Shown: positions 6,787 through 8,801 of the stretch, piece after piece
Layout of the letters: the number at the start of each line of letters is the position of its first letter
Numbering within the stretch: position 1 is the stretch's first letter
DNA from: SZUA-76 sp945787585
Lineage (GTDB): Bacteria > Pseudomonadota > Gammaproteobacteria > SZUA-140
Direction: 5' to 3'
NCBI GenBank assembly: GCA_947258425.1
Contig: CAMYIG010000096.1
Span: 1 to 8,801, forward strand
DNA: 8,801 nt
The notes under the pieces: model-generated
The model's input: the letters and a program-made list of their open reading frames with translations, nothing else
Told to the model about the DNA's origin: nothing
Databases searched by the model: none
Translations under genes and position numbers: made by a program

Positions 6787-8028
6787 CTATTCATTGCTTT
6801 CAAGTGACTGCCACAGGGCAGTACCGTTGTGTTGAAGCAGTGGTGCGGTATTGCCCAGCTCAAAACCGTTAATCGTTTCCTTTATTAGCTGGGCAGCTTT
6901 TGTGTCGCCTTCCTTGAAATACCAGAATTGAGCGAGGTCGGTATATTTTTTGAGCGTGGGAAAGGTGTTCATGTCCATGCCGGGTGGGCCTTCACGGTAA
7001 AAAGTCGGGAACAGTCCGAGTATTTTCAGCTTGTCGCCAAGTGGAATCCAGCTGACATAGAGAGGGTCTCGGCTGGGGAGGAACTTGAGCGCATAGATAA
7101 TCTCTTGTGCGCCTGCCTGTTCGCCATAGACGATGTCTTCACTGCCATCCCACAGCGCGTTTTCACCGCTTAATACAAAGCTGAAGTTTCCCGGGTTGCC
7201 GACCGTTCGGTGCCTGTTGACTTTTGAATCGGTTGGGCATGGGTAAGGTTCATTGGAACGTTGTGCGAAACAGACTGAAATTTTTCTATCCACGCCCCAT
7301 GATGGAATGTCTTTTCCTATTACATAGGCGCGGAAGTGGTTGTGCTGTGCCAGCAGCAGGATTTCCGGCAGTTGTGTTGCCTCGTTGACCAGGATGTGAA
7401 TGGCACCGTGGATATCGAGTTCATGCCACACATCGGTATCACCCGCCAGCGTAGCGCCCAGGCCTTTGTACCATGGAAGGTTGGCCGGCAGTCCACTGGC
7501 AGAGAAGACGGCGCTGTATTTGAGGATCAGGTAGTGTTTCGACGCTAACCCTGGATTGGCCTGCGGCGCGCTCATCTCTTCCCGATAGAGGCGCCCGTAG
7601 AGGGTGCCGCTGTAATTTGAGAGATCCACCGCTGTGGTCGTTTTGTGTGCTCCCTGATAATCGAGATAGTAGCCATAGTTTCGTTCGATACTTTTCAGGT
7701 ATCGCCGGTCGGGTGTGGCATTCATAATAGCGTTGTTGGCATCTCGAACCAGGGTGTTAGGGAGATAGTCCTGATAAAAATCGATCGGCAGCAGACCGCC
7801 GGGGGCGACATAGATCCGTGGGCGGAACTTCTCCAGCAGTGTTTGCGCATTACGGTCAGTGAAGGCACCAAAGTCATCACTAGACCACTCGGTATCAGGG
7901 AAGGTAAGTGGCAGTAAAAAACGATCCACCATCCCTTGAGGCCATGTTTCATTATTGTCCGCATGCGCGGTAAAAGCAGTGAGCATTACCGCGATTAGCA
8001 GGATGAGTGCAGGGTATCTATGGTTCAT
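6787..8028 (-). CDS. Exported protein of unknown function (413 aa)
   Basis: The protein has a signal peptide (basic MNHR start, hydrophobic core about 6-20, cleavage after AHA at about 23), so it should be periplasmic or secreted. No later membrane helix is seen. Noticeable segments are FRPRIYVAPGGLLPIDFYQD (68-87), DVWHELDIHGAIHI (199-212) and 'LLLAQHNHFRAYVIGKD' (224-240), then 'VLSGENALWDGSEDIVYGE' (285-303) and 'FPTFYREGPPGMD' (340-352). Two cysteines (253 and 264) could form a disulphide. The pairing of a W/H-E-D-H motif with a later AQH motif faintly recalls the DWEH and QH motifs of Vps62-like proteins, but I would not assign it on that. There is only a weak AAGA before the ATG. It lies 141 nt downstream of the EAL gene and 211 nt upstream of the DUF2058 gene, all on one strand. 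I do not recognise the family. Confidence 0.88.
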   Translation of the reverse strand: MNHRYPALILLIAVMLTAFTAHADNNETWPQGMVDRFLLPLTFPDTEWSSDDFGAFTDRNAQTLLEKFRPRIYVAPGGLLPIDFYQDYLPNTLVRDANNAIMNATPDRRYLKSIERNYGYYLDYQGAHKTTTAVDLSNYSGTLYGRLYREEMSAPQANPGLASKHYLILKYSAVFSASGLPANLPWYKGLGATLAGDTDVWHELDIHGAIHILVNEATQLPEILLLAQHNHFRAYVIGKDIPSWGVDRKISVCFAQRSNEPYPCPTDSKVNRHRTVGNPGNFSFVLSGENALWDGSEDIVYGEQAGAQEIIYALKFLPSRDPLYVSWIPLGDKLKILGLFPTFYREGPPGMDMNTFPTLKKYTDLAQFWYFKEGDTKAAQLIKETINGFELGNTAPLLQHNGTALWQSLESNE

Positions 8029-8169
8029 TCTTGGTATGTTACACCGATCCGTCGGGAGTGGTTTTACCTTTGTGATGGTGTTGTATCAGACAGTTTGTGC
8101 GCGGGTCGGATGTAATTGGTTTTTAGGTCTAGTCATTGATCGGCGGCTATCGATTCATTGGTGAGCCAC

Positions 8170-8801
8170 TTATGTGTGATTGACTCGGCCAGGCCTCTGC
8201 CCTGAGAGAAGGGAGAAGGCCTGATTGAACGGTACGGCAGGACTGAAGATATGGCCCTGCATTTCAGTGCATTGCTTGTTTTTCAGGAAGGCAAATTGTT
8301 CCTCGGTTTCTACTCCCTCAGCCAATACCTTTATCCTGAGATCTCGGGCCATAGAGATGATGGCTGAAACAATGGCGGCATCATTGGCATCCGTGTGGAT
8401 GTCGCGGATAAATGATTTGTCTATCTTGATGGTCTGGATTGGAAGACGTTTTAGGTAATAAAGTGAGGAATAGCCGGTTCCAAAATCATCTATTGAGATA
8501 GAGATGCCCATACCAGCAAGTTCATTGAGAAGCTTGTGTGCCCGGTCAATATTCTCCAGTACGGCACTTTCAGTGATCTCCAGCTCGAGGTTCTTTGGGC
8601 TTACACCGGTTTCGTTGAGGGTCTGTTGAATATTGTCCAGCAGATCCATTCTTTCAAACTGTATTGCCGACAGGTTTACCGCCACCCTTACATCGCTGTG
8701 ACCCGCATCGATCCAGGTTCTTGCCTCACGGCAGGCCGTTTTCAGGACCCAGCGCCCTAGCGACACGATGAGTCCGGTCTCCTCGGCAAAAGGGATGAAA
8801 T
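8170..8801 (-). CDS. EAL-domain protein, C-terminal part (enters from right edge)
   Basis: The frame is open from the right edge to a TAA at 8170, giving 209 residues. A GTG at 8766 is in frame, but the codons before it read FIPFAEETGLI, the standard EAL-domain sequence, so the gene starts beyond the window. Numbered within the fragment, the motifs are VNLSAIQF (41-48), LELEITES (71-78), IDDFGTGYSSL (103-113), IKIDKSF (124-130), AEGVET (160-165) and QG (181-182). The asparagine, glutamates, paired aspartates and lysine needed for metal binding and catalysis are present. An active cyclic-di-GMP phosphodiesterase is therefore likely, although the EAL triplet itself is outside the window. The last motif, QGHIFSPAVPF, departs a little from the usual QGY.F..P. 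Upstream GGDEF, PAS or other sensor domains cannot be seen. Confidence 0.96.
   Translation of the reverse strand, partial: FIPFAEETGLIVSLGRWVLKTACREARTWIDAGHSDVRVAVNLSAIQFERMDLLDNIQQTLNETGVSPKNLELEITESAVLENIDRAHKLLNELAGMGISISIDDFGTGYSSLYYLKRLPIQTIKIDKSFIRDIHTDANDAAIVSAIISMARDLRIKVLAEGVETEEQFAFLKNKQCTEMQGHIFSPAVPFNQAFSLLSGQRPGRVNHT

Noticed and set aside
8029..8169. Possible terminator or promoter between the EAL gene and the 413-residue gene
   Set aside because: Only an imperfect stem (TGATCG/CGATTCA) without a T-tract and poorly spaced -35/-10-like words were seen; not strong enough to call.

Overview
The window looks like chromosomal DNA of a free-living or symbiotic gammaproteobacterium of moderate GC. 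The signs are a DUF2058 (YaiL-type) protein with the characteristic gammaproteobacterial C-terminus, a TonB/cobalamin-riboswitch locus, an AsmA-family envelope protein and an EAL-domain protein. I cannot name the genus. I see no rRNA, tRNA, insertion sequence, phage gene or CRISPR array.

Left part (1-2280, minus strand). A strong-looking promoter (about 2276-2248) leads into a well-conserved cobalamin riboswitch (2233-2030). This is followed by a 120-nt leader, a TonB-family energy transducer (1909-1208), a 182-bp gap, and the N-terminal 341 residues of an AsmA-family protein that runs off the left edge. The logical reading is B12-repressed synthesis of a TonB dedicated to cobalamin (or other corrinoid) uptake. 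Whether AsmA shares the transcript is unclear.

Middle (2491-3456, plus strand). This is the only plus-strand gene. It encodes a protein with a PDC/Cache-like sensor region followed by four C-terminal membrane helices, and has no N-terminal membrane anchor. It is divergent from the riboswitch transcript and convergent with the ABC cluster, with 17 bp between the stops.

ABC cluster (6575-3474, minus strand). The order is DUF2058 protein, exported TPR-like protein, LolD/MacB-type ATPase and FtsX/MacB-type permease. The gaps are 27 nt, 1 nt and a 4-nt ATGA overlap, so the last three genes are almost certainly one translationally coupled unit. It resembles mechanotransmission ABC systems acting on envelope substrates; the substrate is unknown.

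Right part (6787-8801, minus strand). A 413-residue exported protein of unknown function is preceded by the C-terminal 209 residues of an EAL-domain cyclic-di-GMP phosphodiesterase that enters from the right edge. No stretch over 300 bases lacks a gene or riboswitch. The larger gaps are 1026-1207, 2254-2490, 6576-6786 and 8029-8169. They hold only the regulatory elements listed, and no convincing rho-independent terminator was found in any of them.
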